Shown: in pieces, positions 16,467 through 25,222 of the stretch
Numbering within the stretch: position 1 is the first letter of the stretch
Layout: each line of letters begins with the position of its first letter
From: LMUY01 sp964242215
Lineage (GTDB): Bacteria; Pseudomonadota; Alphaproteobacteria; Acetobacterales; Acetobacteraceae
Direction: 5' to 3'
Length of the DNA: 64,000 nucleotides
Assembly: GCA_964242215.1 (NCBI GenBank)
Contig: CAXTCJ010000005.1
Location: 1-64,000, forward strand
The notes under the pieces: generated by a model
What the model saw: the letters and a program-made list of their open reading frames with translations, nothing else
Databases searched by the model: none
Told to the model about the DNA's origin: nothing
Made by a program: the position numbers and the translations under genes

Positions 16467-17485
16467 GCGACGAACTGCGCGTCGAACGCCTGTGCAAGGC
16501 GTTCGACGGCCCCGCCGTGCTGGACGGGGTGAGCCTCAGCGTGCCCACGGGCCAACTGGTTGCCATCCTGGGCGCCTCCGGCAGCGGCAAGACCACCCTG
16601 CTGCGCCTGATCTGCGGCTTCGAGCGCGCGGACAGCGGCACGATCACCCTGTCCGGCCGCCCGGTTGTCGGCCCCGGCCTGCACGTTGCGACGGAACGGC
16701 GCCGGGTCGGCTATGTGGCGCAGGAGGGTGCGCTATTCCCGCACCTCTCCGTCGCCGAAAACGTGCTGTTCGGTCTGCCCCGGCGCGAACGAGGCGATCT
16801 CCGCCGCGCCGCCGCGCTGCTCGACAAGGTCGGCCTGCCCGCCGCCTACGCCACGCGCGGCCCGCACCAGCTTTCGGGCGGCGAGCAACAGCGCGTGGCG
16901 CTGGCCCGGGCGCTGGCCCCCTCCCCGCGGCTGGTGCTGCTCGACGAGCCGTTCTCGGCGCTGGATGCGGCGCTGCGGGTAGAAACCCGGCTTGCCGTCG
17001 CCGCCTCGCTCGCCGCCGCGGGTGCCACGGCGGTGCTGGTGACGCACGACCAGGCGGAGGCGCTGTCGCTCGGCCAGCAGGTGGGCGTGCTGCGCCGGGG
17101 CGTGCTGGTGCAGATGGACCGCCCGGAGACGCTGTATCGCAACCCGGCTGACCTGGAACTCGCGCGGTTCGTGGGGGAGGCGGTGGTGCTGCGCGGGAAG
17201 GCTTGCGGCGCTCGGGTGGAATGCTGTCTCGGCTCGCTGCCCCTGAAACTGGCCGCCGATGGGGTGGTGGACGTGCTGATCCGGCCGGAGCAGTTGCGAC
17301 TGGGCCGGGAGGGGCAGCTGGCCCGGGTCGAAGCGGTGTTGTTCCACGGCCCGGACGCGTCGGTCACGGTGCGGTTGACCGACGGCACGACGATCGCGGC
17401 GCGGGTGCCGGGCCACGCGGTGCCTGCCATCGGCGCGGACGTGCCGGTGACAGTCGAGGGGATGGTGCTCGCGTTCGGGGTTTGA
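16463..17485 (+). CDS. fbpC: Ferric-iron ABC transporter ATPase (FbpC-like)
   Basis: A 340-residue ATPase: Walker A GASGSGKTT (about 39-47), Q-loop YVAQEGALFPHLSVAENVLFGL, signature LSGGEQQR, Walker B LVLLDEPFSALD, H-loop VTHDQAEAL. The C-terminal extension (about 250-340) forms the regulatory OB-like domain usual in FbpC/PotA-type ATPases. The ATG shares bases with the permease stop. It completes the Fbp operon; downstream lie 410 bp filled with family A repeats. Confidence 0.92.
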   Translation: MSDELRVERLCKAFDGPAVLDGVSLSVPTGQLVAILGASGSGKTTLLRLICGFERADSGTITLSGRPVVGPGLHVATERRRVGYVAQEGALFPHLSVAENVLFGLPRRERGDLRRAAALLDKVGLPAAYATRGPHQLSGGEQQRVALARALAPSPRLVLLDEPFSALDAALRVETRLAVAASLAAAGATAVLVTHDQAEALSLGQQVGVLRRGVLVQMDRPETLYRNPADLELARFVGEAVVLRGKACGARVECCLGSLPLKLAADGVVDVLIRPEQLRLGREGQLARVEAVLFHGPDASVTVRLTDGTTIAARVPGHAVPAIGADVPVTVEGMVLAFGV

Positions 17486-17511
17486 TCGCACAGTCATGCC
17501 AGGCATTTACC

Positions 17512-17891
17512 GTCATGCCCGGGCTTGACCCACTACTGTCCGGTTCGCCTGATGTGACGCTAAAACAATAGGTTACTGTCATGCCCGGGCTTGACCCGGG
17601 TATCCACGGCGGTCCGCAGACACCGGCCGTGCCGGTGTTGCCCGCGGTTGTGCCAAGCACTCGTCTGACGTTACGAGCCCAACCCCGTGGATACCAACTT
17701 CAAGCCTTGGCATGACGGCGTCTTTGGTTCGAGCGCGGTAACAACACGAACCGACAGCAGTGGGCTTGACCCGGGTATCCACGGCGTTCCGCAGATACCG
17801 GCGATGCCCGTGTTGCACGCGACGGTGGCAACCACTCGTCCGACGTCATCAGGCCAACCCCGTGGATACCAGGGTCAAGCCCTGGCATGAC
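17512..17891. repeat. Cluster of family A palindromic repeats (one partial, two near-full copies)
   Basis: The 410-bp space between two converging operons (17486-17895) holds three copies of the element seen at 2198-2334. They are a left-end fragment (17512-17531), a full copy (17578-17716) and a left-truncated copy (17762-17891). Each near-full copy ends in GTGGATACCA..TCAAGCC.TGGCATGAC. No protein gene is supported here; short frames across it reproduce the repeat-derived 'GLDPGIHG' string. It probably serves as a bidirectional transcript end. Confidence 0.88.
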
Positions 17892-17895
17892 GGTG

Positions 17896-19215
17896 CTAGA
17901 CGGACTGGAACAGCCGCTGGCCGATGAACTCGCCTTGGCTCACCCCCGGCGGGATTGCGAACAAGCCGCCGCCGGTGTGGGTCACGAATTGGTTCAGCGC
18001 GTCCAGCTTCGCCATCGGCTCGAAGATTTTGGTGAACCCCGTGCGCGGGTCGCGCTGATAGCACACGAACAGCAGCCCGGCGTCGTATTCCAGAACGTTG
18101 TGCCAGGGCGGCCACCGCTCGGCCGTCATGTTAACGCCGTCGTTGTAGGCATAGCCGCGCCGCAGCATCTGCGCGCCACCGTTACTGGCAGCAGCGGCCA
18201 TGCGGATATGAGCGTTGTCCGGGATGATCGAATTGCCGTCCTTATCGGTCGCGTCCAGGTCCATTGCCTCGAACTCGTGCGAACCGCCCAGCGGCGCGCC
18301 CGAAATCTTATGACGCCCGATCGTCTGCTCCTGGAAGTCGACGTCGGTATTGTCCCAATGTTCCAGTGCCATACGAATGCGCCGCACCACCAGGTAGCTG
18401 CCGCCCTGCATCCAAGCCGGACCCTCGTTGCCCGCCCAGATCACCTCGTCCGGGGAGAGCGGGTTCGGCTGCGTGATCCCGCCCACGCGCTCGGCCGGGC
18501 GGATGGCGATGGGGTTCTGCGTCCCATCCTTGAAGCCCATCAGGTTGCGGGGCGTATCGTCGGCGGCGGCATTCGACGTGAAGCCCGCTTGCACCCACCG
18601 CAGGCGCGCGGTCTCGCCGGCCAAGCGGGCCAGTTGGCGGACGGCGTGGAACGCTACCTGCGGATCGTCGGCACAGGCCTGCACCGAAATGTCGCCGCCG
18701 GTGCGGGCGTCCTCCAACTCGTCGCCATGGAACACCGGTAGATCTTCCAAGGCGGCCGGCCGCTGCGCCGCCAAGCCGAAGCGATCCTTGCCGCCCGCCG
18801 TGAACAGGCCCGGCCCGAAGCCGAAGGTCACGGTCAGGCGGGATGCCGCCAGTCCCAATGCCTCGCCGCTATCAGCCGCGGCCACGCTGGTGTCGGACCC
18901 GAGTGCGGCAGCCGTCTGCGCCGTTGTCATGCGGGCAGCCGCTTCGGTCCAGGCTTGCAGCAGCTTCACGACGTCACCGGCCTTGTCGGTGGCCAGGTCG
19001 AACGCCGCGAAATAGGTGTGGTTCTGCTGCGCGGTCAGGATGCCGGCCTGGTGCTCGCCCCAGAAGGGCTCCACCACGTCGCGGCCCTGGGCTTGCCCGG
19101 CTTCCGAGATGCCCTTCGCAGCCGGCTGCGCGTGAGCGGTACCGATCGCGGCCACCAGTCCACCCGCACCGCCCAGAAAGGCGCGGCGGGACGCAAAAGG
19201 ACACCGGCTGGTCAT
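17896..19215 (-). CDS. efeB: EfeB-type deferrochelatase / Dyp-type haem peroxidase
   Basis: A 439-residue Dyp peroxidase with a Tat signal (SRRAFLGGAGGLVAAIGTAHA). The family motif GFKDGT has the catalytic D230, the proximal haem ligand is probably H336 (NAHIR), and the distal Arg is R353 (LRRGYAY). EfeB is periplasmic and either peroxidises substrates or releases iron from haem for the EfeUOB system. AGGAGG precedes ATG 19215. The EfeU permease and EfeO are absent; instead a beta-propeller protein is encoded 12 bp upstream in the same operon. Confidence 0.92.
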   Translation of the reverse strand: MTSRCPFASRRAFLGGAGGLVAAIGTAHAQPAAKGISEAGQAQGRDVVEPFWGEHQAGILTAQQNHTYFAAFDLATDKAGDVVKLLQAWTEAAARMTTAQTAAALGSDTSVAAADSGEALGLAASRLTVTFGFGPGLFTAGGKDRFGLAAQRPAALEDLPVFHGDELEDARTGGDISVQACADDPQVAFHAVRQLARLAGETARLRWVQAGFTSNAAADDTPRNLMGFKDGTQNPIAIRPAERVGGITQPNPLSPDEVIWAGNEGPAWMQGGSYLVVRRIRMALEHWDNTDVDFQEQTIGRHKISGAPLGGSHEFEAMDLDATDKDGNSIIPDNAHIRMAAAASNGGAQMLRRGYAYNDGVNMTAERWPPWHNVLEYDAGLLFVCYQRDPRTGFTKIFEPMAKLDALNQFVTHTGGGLFAIPPGVSQGEFIGQRLFQSV

Positions 19216-19227
19216 GCGAGGCGCCTC

Positions 19228-20364
19228 CTAATGGGCCAGGGCGAGAGCGCCGATCTCGTCCTCGACATAGTAAAAGCCGTCACCTGAGGGGGTCATCGCC
19301 ACACCGAACAAGTCACCGCTGCCGGGGGGCTGCTGGGCGCGGTTCGGGTCGATCCATTGGGCATAGAGCTGGTGTCCGGTTGCCGGGTCGATCTCTACGA
19401 TCTGGCCATTGGTTCCGTTGATGACAAGGAGATGGTCGTTCGGCGCGCCGATCATGGCCAGTGGGCGCTTCAGGAAGCCGCCCTTGGTGAGCTCGCGGCC
19501 CGTCCCGGCATCCGTCGTGCGGTTCACCGCGTCGGGGATCGCAACCACGCGGTTCTCGATCGCGTCCGACACGTACAGCGTGCCGTCCTTGCCGAGGGTG
19601 AGACCGGTTGGCCCGATCACGAAAACGTCCTTGTCCGCCCGCTCGCCAAATCCGCTGGCCACGACGGTCTGCTTCGTCATCGTCGGCGGGCCCGAGGCCG
19701 GCACCGCGAGGTCGATGCGCAGCACCGTGGCCTGGTTCACCGTCGGCTGACCCGGCGATTCCACGCCGAACCCGGTCATGCTGACGAACAGCGTCGCCGT
19801 CGACCCGTTGTCGACCACCGCCATGTTACCCCAGGGATCGTTGATGTTCGCGCCCGCGAAGGTGCTGACGACATTGCCCTTCGGATCGAGCACCAGCAGG
19901 CAACCGGGCCCCTTGGTACCCGTCGTGCCGTCCTGGCTCGGGGTGCTGCCCACGATGATCCAACCGGTCTTCAGCATGGTCAGCGCCGTCGACAGCCCGA
20001 CGCCGCCGGGGCAAGACGCCAGGTGGCGCGGGATGGTCGCCAGCGTGGTAAGCTTGCGGGTGGCCGGGTTGAAGTCGACGATCGTCGTGCCGAGGCCCTG
20101 CAAGTTGGCCGCGTTGTTGAAGTTCGTGATCAGGACGTCGTTCTTCTGCACGTTGCCGGCCGACACCGGGGCGACGATCACGGCATACGGGTTCTGGTCC
20201 CCGTTGGGCGCGATGGTGGAGGTGACGACCGTATGGCGATGGATCGTCTCCAGTAGCCCCGCCGGCTGGGTGGCCGCGTCGGCCGCCATGGCCGTTCCGC
20301 TCGCGAGCAGCCCGGCTGCGACCGTCAGCCCCCAAACGGCAGTGTGACCCACATTCGCCTTCAT
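19228..20364 (-). CDS. Exported NHL/SMP-30-like beta-propeller protein
   Basis: A 378-residue protein with a Sec signal peptide (TAVWGLTVAAGLLASGTAMAA). The rest is built of repeated four-strand units with motifs such as VDFNPATRKL, VLDPKGNV, GPTGLTLGKDGTLYVSDAIENRV and GQIVEIDPATG, typical of NHL-type six-bladed propellers. No catalytic signature was recognised. It is the first gene of the EfeB operon, and the candidate iron operator (20403-20429) lies 39 bp before its ATG. A role with EfeB in periplasmic iron or haem handling is inferred only from location. Confidence 0.75.
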   Translation of the reverse strand: MKANVGHTAVWGLTVAAGLLASGTAMAADAATQPAGLLETIHRHTVVTSTIAPNGDQNPYAVIVAPVSAGNVQKNDVLITNFNNAANLQGLGTTIVDFNPATRKLTTLATIPRHLASCPGGVGLSTALTMLKTGWIIVGSTPSQDGTTGTKGPGCLLVLDPKGNVVSTFAGANINDPWGNMAVVDNGSTATLFVSMTGFGVESPGQPTVNQATVLRIDLAVPASGPPTMTKQTVVASGFGERADKDVFVIGPTGLTLGKDGTLYVSDAIENRVVAIPDAVNRTTDAGTGRELTKGGFLKRPLAMIGAPNDHLLVINGTNGQIVEIDPATGHQLYAQWIDPNRAQQPPGSGDLFGVAMTPSGDGFYYVEDEIGALALAH

Positions 20365-20402
20365 GCCCAACCAACCCCTTCGCTGCACATCGAACTCGCA
20401 CT

Positions 20403-20429
20403 TGCGAACGCTATCGCGAATTACTCGCA
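20403..20429. promoter_or_regulatory. Overlapping TGCGAA/TCGCA near-palindromes, candidate iron-regulator operator
   Basis: Two overlapping imperfect palindromes, TGCGAACGCTATCGC (20403-20417) and CGCGAATTACTCGCA (20415-20429), lie upstream of the propeller-efeB operon. On the minus strand the sequence includes AGCGTTCGCA, shared with the sites before fbpA and the OprB-type porin gene. Confidence 0.5.
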
Positions 20430-20465
20430 TCTACCCCGTCTCCTGTTGAAGTTCAATGGCGTCGT

Positions 20466-21977
20466 TCAGAACACGATCGAGGTGCGCACGCCGAAGATCG
20501 CCTCGTTGCCGATGCGCTTGGCCGGGACCAGCGGGTTCGAAATACCGCCGCCGGGGGTCCAAACGTATTGGAAATCGGGCTGTACCTGCCACCAGGGCGC
20601 CACCGCATACTGATAGGTGAGCTCGACGAAGGTCTCGCTGGACCGGACCGGGCTGGGGGTGCCGAAGCTGTTCACATCCTGGTCAAGCTTGATGGCGCTC
20701 CCGCTGACCTTGGCCACGCCGAAGCCGAGCCCCACCGTATCGTCGTCGCGGTCCTTGAACGGCGCCTTGAGCTCGATGCCGCCGTTGACGCTGAAGCTGG
20801 CCAGGTTGCGGTCGCCAGGCGCGCCCATCAGGCGGGCGAAGATTCCGATGGCGCGGGCTTCGTCGGGCTCGGGCCGCCAGATCATCTGGTCGAACACGCC
20901 GTAGATGCTGAAATTGCCATGGCGCATCTTCGGGTTGCCGCTGCTGTTCGGGTCGGCGAGCGACAGCCCGGTGTCGTCGATCCGCTGGTCGGGGAAGAAG
21001 CCCGTGTCGTACCAGCCACCGAGCTTGTAGACGCCGGGCAGGCCCTTTGGCCCCTTGCCGCGATCCAGTTCGCCCAGGGCCGGCTGGTTGATCGAATACT
21101 GCACCTCGGCAAAGAACAACGCGCCGGTTTTGACGTTGAACTTCGTGCCCGCCTGCTCCGCCCCGCGCACCTGCGAGTCATCGTAGAACGAGCCGCCCGG
21201 CGGGTTATCGTCGAACACGCCACCCAGGACGGTAACGTTGCTGAACGGCTGCGCGCGCAGCCGCACGCCCAGCGAGGACAACGGATAGGCCGGACCGCCG
21301 GCATACAGGTCGACCGACGGGATCAATGGCCAGCCCATCATCGTGTTGATGAACAGGCCGGAATACTGGCTGCCGATGAACTCCTGGTCCAGGCTCTGCT
21401 GGCCGATCTTCAGGTCCATCTTCCCGTCGAGCAGCACCTGCTGGTACCACAACTCCCACAGCCGGGTGGCGCGTTGCGCCTCGATCCCGCTGTTGGTCTG
21501 CAGGCTCAGCAGATTGTCGGCGGCCAAGTTGCGGCCTTGGATCTGGAAGGCGCTGATGTTGAACGTGCCGCCCTGCCACCCGAACGCGCGGTCGGTGTCG
21601 AGGCCGAGGCTCATCTGCAGCAAGCCGTCGTACGTCACGCCGCGATGCTGCCCGCCGGTCGCGTTGCCGAACACCTCACTGGTTTCCTGCAGGCCCAGCG
21701 TGATGCCGTAATTCCCCAGTTTGGACCGCAGGCCATATATGTCGCCGAGCAGGTTGGTGCGCGACGAGCCGAACAGCTGGGTGGTGAACCCCGGCTCGCC
21801 CGGGGACGGTTCTGCCGCCGCTGCGCTCGAATTACCACCGCCCGGGACGGGGTTGGACTGCACCGCGGGCCCACCGCCGACGGATTGGGAGCTTGCGGGG
21901 GTTTGCGCCTGGGCACTCGCGGCCACAAGGCAGGCCACCGATGATACCGCAAGCAGACGGGCGCGGAGCGAGAGCAT
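20466..21977 (-). CDS. oprB: OprB-family carbohydrate-selective porin
   Basis: A 503-residue outer-membrane protein with a signal peptide (ARLLAVSSVACLVAASAQAQ). The OprB pattern includes NLLGDIYGLRSKLGNYGITLGL, the QIQGRNL and LWELWYQQ segments, KIGQQSLDQEF and a C-terminal phenylalanine (GVRTSIVF) for BamA recognition. The linker after the signal is Ser/Ala/Pro-rich. AGGAAG precedes ATG 21977. OprB proteins take up sugars in pseudomonads; alphaproteobacterial homologues are diverse. The candidate iron operator 47 bp upstream (22024-22038) suggests co-regulation with the neighbouring iron genes. Confidence 0.88.
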   Translation of the reverse strand: MLSLRARLLAVSSVACLVAASAQAQTPASSQSVGGGPAVQSNPVPGGGNSSAAAAEPSPGEPGFTTQLFGSSRTNLLGDIYGLRSKLGNYGITLGLQETSEVFGNATGGQHRGVTYDGLLQMSLGLDTDRAFGWQGGTFNISAFQIQGRNLAADNLLSLQTNSGIEAQRATRLWELWYQQVLLDGKMDLKIGQQSLDQEFIGSQYSGLFINTMMGWPLIPSVDLYAGGPAYPLSSLGVRLRAQPFSNVTVLGGVFDDNPPGGSFYDDSQVRGAEQAGTKFNVKTGALFFAEVQYSINQPALGELDRGKGPKGLPGVYKLGGWYDTGFFPDQRIDDTGLSLADPNSSGNPKMRHGNFSIYGVFDQMIWRPEPDEARAIGIFARLMGAPGDRNLASFSVNGGIELKAPFKDRDDDTVGLGFGVAKVSGSAIKLDQDVNSFGTPSPVRSSETFVELTYQYAVAPWWQVQPDFQYVWTPGGGISNPLVPAKRIGNEAIFGVRTSIVF

Positions 21978-22023
21978 GGACGGGCTTCCTGTGTCGGCAG
22001 ACCGGTTCGACCAAGTCTGCAAA

Positions 22024-22038
22024 TGCGATGCGTTCGCA
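22024..22038. promoter_or_regulatory. TGCGATGCGTTCGCA near-palindrome, candidate iron-regulator operator
   Basis: Matches the perfect palindrome before fbpA (13716-13730) at 14 of 15 positions and sits 46 bp before the ATG of the OprB-type porin gene. It is embedded in a larger imperfect dyad CTGCAAATGCGATGCGTTCGCAG. Confidence 0.55.
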
Positions 22039-22161
22039 GCTACAGGAACGCGCCGCCTGCGGTCAAGCAGAGTTGGAGCCGCACAATCGTATTGACGTTA
22101 ATCGGTGCATTACCGGTCCGGGCTGTGTGCTTTGCGCCACGCAGCCTGTTCCTCATGACAA

Positions 22162-22194
22162 AGGGGGCGCAGCACTGGTCGTGCCACGCCCCCT
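22162..22194. terminator. Two-stage stem-loop downstream of degP
   Basis: The outer stem AGGGGGCG (22162-22169) pairs perfectly with CGCCCCCT (22187-22194). The inner stem GCAC (22172-22175) pairs with GTGC (22181-22184). It lies between the degP stop and the OprB-type porin start, both on the minus strand. It may end or stabilise the degP transcript; there is no clear U-run. Confidence 0.5.
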
Positions 22195-22242
22195 CCATCG
22201 GCTTCGCCGCGGCCTCCCCCGCGAACCACGGGGAAGGCACTG
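22188..22242. repeat. Dispersed repeat, family C, copy 2
   Basis: CGCCCCCTCC..CGGCTTCGCCGCGGCCTCCCCCGcg followed by an imperfect CACGGGGAAGG arm. It shares the GGCTTCGCCGC core and overall layout with the element at 9974-10026. Both copies lie just beyond the 3' end of a minus-strand gene. Confidence 0.65.
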
Positions 22243-22254
22243 CGACGCGTGGTG

Positions 22255-23772
22255 TCAGCCTTGGTCGGCGGTGGTGGCGCTCAGGGCAACGAAGGCCTGG
22301 TGGCCGTCACGCAGCACGCGCAACGCGACCGAAGCACCCGACTTGCGGGTCCCGTCCCGCAGCGCGCGCACCGCCTGCTGCGGCGACGTGATCGCCTGGT
22401 CGCCGACCGTCTCGAGCACGTCGCCAGCCTGCAGACCGGCAGAGTCGGCCGGGCTGCCCTGCTTGACCTCGGCGATCACCACACCCTTCTGACCGGCCGG
22501 CAGGTTCAGCTGCTGCCGCGCTTGGTCGTCCAGCGGGGCAAGGGCCAGGCCCAGCCGCGGACCATGATCGGCCTCCGCGTGGGTCCCGCCGTTGCCGTCC
22601 TGCTGGGCGGCGATCGCCACGTCCAGCTCCTTGGTCTGGCCGTCCCGCTGCACCGTCACCGACTGATCCGACCCGGCGTGCAGCCCGGCTACGATCTGGG
22701 CCAGCGCGCGCGGGTCCTTCACCGTCTGCGAACCGACGCTTGTGATCACGTCACCGGGCTGCACCCCGGCGGTCGCGGCCGGGCTGCTCGGCTCCACCTC
22801 GGCCACCAGCGCACCCGTCGCTGACGCCAGGTGCATCGCCGACGCCATGGCCGGGGTCACTTCCTGCGCGGCCACCCCGAGCCAGCCACGGGCCACGTGG
22901 CCATCCGATTCCAACTGGCTGACGACCTGCTTGACCACGCTCGACGGGATGGCGAAGCCGATACCGACGCTGCCGCCGGAGGGCGAGTAGATCGCGGTGT
23001 TCACGCCGATGACCGTGCCGTCCTGCGCAAACAGCGGCCCGCCGGAGTTGCCGCGGTTGATCGGCGCGTCGATCTGCAGGAAGTCGTCATACGGCCCCTC
23101 TCCGATCTGCCGCCCACGGGCCGACAGGATGCCGGCGGTCACGGTGCCGCCCAGGCCGAACGGGTTGCCGACGGCCACCACCCAGTCGCCGACGCGCACG
23201 GCATTCGAATCGCCCAGCGCCAGATGCGGCAGCGGCGACCCGGCGTTGACCTGCAGCACGGCCAGATCGGTCTTCGGGTCCACGCCGACCACCTTGGCCG
23301 GCAGCTTGCGCCCATCGGCCAACGTCACCTGAATGTCCGTCGCGTCCTTCACGACGTGGTTGTTGGTCACCACGTGTCCCTGCGCGTCGACGATGAAGCC
23401 GGAACCGAGCGCGTGCACGATCTGCGGCGCGCGGTGCGGCATCTCACCGAAGAACTGGCCGAACTGCCGCTCCTGCGGGGAGCCGGACGGGAACGGCGAA
23501 TCTTGGTCGTCGTCGGCCTGCTGGCGCATCGTGGTGCTGATCGTGACCACGGCCGGGCTTACCTTCTGCACCAGGTCGGCGAACCCGGGGAGCGCCTGCG
23601 CGGCGGGGTTGCTGGTATCGATCGGCGCCGTGTGCTCGGTCGTCGTCTGACCAGGCGTGGTTTGGGCCAGCGCCGGCGCGATCTGCCACCCGGCGATGCC
23701 CGACATGGCGGTCGCGGCGAGCAGTGCCGCAGCGAAGGCCGGGCGGCGGAAGCGTGGGTTGAGCTTGCTCAT
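22255..23772 (-). CDS. degP: DegP/HtrA (Do-family) periplasmic serine protease
   Basis: A 505-residue protease with an N-terminal signal/anchor (FAAALLAATAMSGIAGW). The trypsin-like domain has the catalytic triad H139 (TNNHVVK), D169 (KTDLAVLQ) and S243 (NRGNSGGPL), followed by two PDZ domains at about 297-390 and 405-500. It degrades or refolds damaged envelope proteins. GGAG lies 7 bp before ATG 23772. It follows a two-component system on the same strand (97 bp after the kinase stop), an arrangement consistent with envelope-stress control. Confidence 0.95.
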   Translation of the reverse strand: MSKLNPRFRRPAFAAALLAATAMSGIAGWQIAPALAQTTPGQTTTEHTAPIDTSNPAAQALPGFADLVQKVSPAVVTISTTMRQQADDDQDSPFPSGSPQERQFGQFFGEMPHRAPQIVHALGSGFIVDAQGHVVTNNHVVKDATDIQVTLADGRKLPAKVVGVDPKTDLAVLQVNAGSPLPHLALGDSNAVRVGDWVVAVGNPFGLGGTVTAGILSARGRQIGEGPYDDFLQIDAPINRGNSGGPLFAQDGTVIGVNTAIYSPSGGSVGIGFAIPSSVVKQVVSQLESDGHVARGWLGVAAQEVTPAMASAMHLASATGALVAEVEPSSPAATAGVQPGDVITSVGSQTVKDPRALAQIVAGLHAGSDQSVTVQRDGQTKELDVAIAAQQDGNGGTHAEADHGPRLGLALAPLDDQARQQLNLPAGQKGVVIAEVKQGSPADSAGLQAGDVLETVGDQAITSPQQAVRALRDGTRKSGASVALRVLRDGHQAFVALSATTADQG

Positions 23773-23869
23773 TGGGTGTCTCCAAGGCCCACCGGAGTGT
23801 CGGTTGGCATGAACGCTGATGTGCACCCCCGCCGATGGAGGATCTTGCCGCGCGAGTATGAAGATCGCG

Positions 23870-25204
23870 TCAGAAACCGTGCGACAGGTCGATCCTGACC
23901 GCCAACCCCACGCCGCCTGACCCGGCGGTGAGTTCGACGGTGCCCCCATGCGCCTGGGCCGCCGCCTTCACCAGCGCCAGGCCCAGCCCGGTGCCCGGCG
24001 TGGCGCGGCTGCGGTCCAGCCGGGTAAAGCGTTGCAGCACCGCCTCGCGCTCAGCCGTCGGCACGCCGGGCCCCTCGTCGGCGACCACCAGAACGGGGCC
24101 GGGCTGCAGCGCGACGCGGATGCCGCCGCCGCCGTGGGTGAGCGCGTTGTCCAGCAGGTTGGCCAGCATGCGGCTGAGCAGCGCCGGGTCACCGCGGACG
24201 GTCTGGCCCGGGGCGATGGCGGTGGTGAACGGTCGCCCCGAATCCTCCGCCACTGGCGCGTACGCTTCGGTGACGGATGTCACCAGTGCGGTCAGATCCA
24301 GGTCCTGCAGGTTCGCCGCCCCCGCCTCGGCGCGCGCGATCCGCAGCAGGGCGGAGAACGTGTCCAGCACACCATCCAACTCGGCGATGGCGTCGGTCAG
24401 CACCGCGTCGTCCTGCCCGGTCCCGAGCGCGCCCTCCAGGCTCTGGCGCAGGCGCTGCAAGGGACCCCGCAGGTCGTGGGCGATGTCGTCGGTTACCTGA
24501 CGCTGCGCCGTGATCAGCATTTCGAACCGGGCCAGCATGTCGTTCACGGTCCTGACCAGCCGGTCGAACTCGTCCCCCCGATTGGACTCCGGCAAGCGAC
24601 GGGACAGGTCGCCGGCGGTCACCAGCCCGGCCACCGTGGACACGGCGGCCAGCCGGCGCTCGAGCGCGCGGGCACCGATGAAGCCGAGCAGCAAGGCCAC
24701 AGCCCCCGCACCGAGGGCGGCCGCCAGCGGGGTCCACGCCAGCGCACCCGCGGCGCTCTCCGCGGCGGATAGCGGCGCCGCGACCACGAGATTGATGCCG
24801 CCGGGCAGCAGCGCGCCCAGGGCCCGCAGCGGCGGCTCGCCCGCCGGACGCAGCGTCGCATAGCCGCGCAACGCCGCCGGCGCGCCATCCATGCGGCCGG
24901 CGAGGGTTTGCCCATCGGCGGTCTGCACCAGCACCAGCAGCAGCGCGTCCCGCCGGGCCGAGATGCGGGCGGCATCCAGCAGGGCCTGTGGCCCGATGGC
25001 CTCGAAGTCGCGGATCAGGCCCTGCGCCTCGCCCGCCAGCAGCAGATCCAGCTCCTGCCGCAGTGCCGTCTCGGCCCGCATCCAGCCCCAGCCGGCCCCG
25101 AGCAACGACAGCAGCAGCGCGGCCACCGCCATCGCCAGCGCGGTGCGAAGGGCAAAGCTGCGCAGCAGGCGCCGGACCGGCCCGTCAGCCCCAGATCTAT
25201 CCAT
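23870..25204 (-). CDS. Two-component sensor histidine kinase
   Basis: A 444-residue inner-membrane kinase. TM1 is at about 18-38, then a periplasmic sensor region of about 115 residues, TM2 at about 158-178, and HAMP at about 180-232. The HisKA domain carries H243 in DIAHDLRGPL, and the HATPase domain has the N-box NLLDNALTHG, DEGPGVP and GTGLGLAL. The phosphate goes to the regulator encoded 18 bp upstream. ATG 25204 is preceded by an in-frame GTG (25207), so the start is certain to within one codon. Probable target: degP and envelope functions, by position. Confidence 0.92.
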   Translation of the reverse strand: MDRSGADGPVRRLLRSFALRTALAMAVAALLLSLLGAGWGWMRAETALRQELDLLLAGEAQGLIRDFEAIGPQALLDAARISARRDALLLVLVQTADGQTLAGRMDGAPAALRGYATLRPAGEPPLRALGALLPGGINLVVAAPLSAAESAAGALAWTPLAAALGAGAVALLLGFIGARALERRLAAVSTVAGLVTAGDLSRRLPESNRGDEFDRLVRTVNDMLARFEMLITAQRQVTDDIAHDLRGPLQRLRQSLEGALGTGQDDAVLTDAIAELDGVLDTFSALLRIARAEAGAANLQDLDLTALVTSVTEAYAPVAEDSGRPFTTAIAPGQTVRGDPALLSRMLANLLDNALTHGGGGIRVALQPGPVLVVADEGPGVPTAEREAVLQRFTRLDRSRATPGTGLGLALVKAAAQAHGGTVELTAGSGGVGLAVRIDLSHGF

Positions 25205-25222
25205 CACGACCAGGTCTATCCA

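Noticed and set aside
17512..17891. Short proteins containing 'GLDPGIHG' strings
   Set aside because: These are translations of palindromic family A repeats and occur on both strands of every copy.
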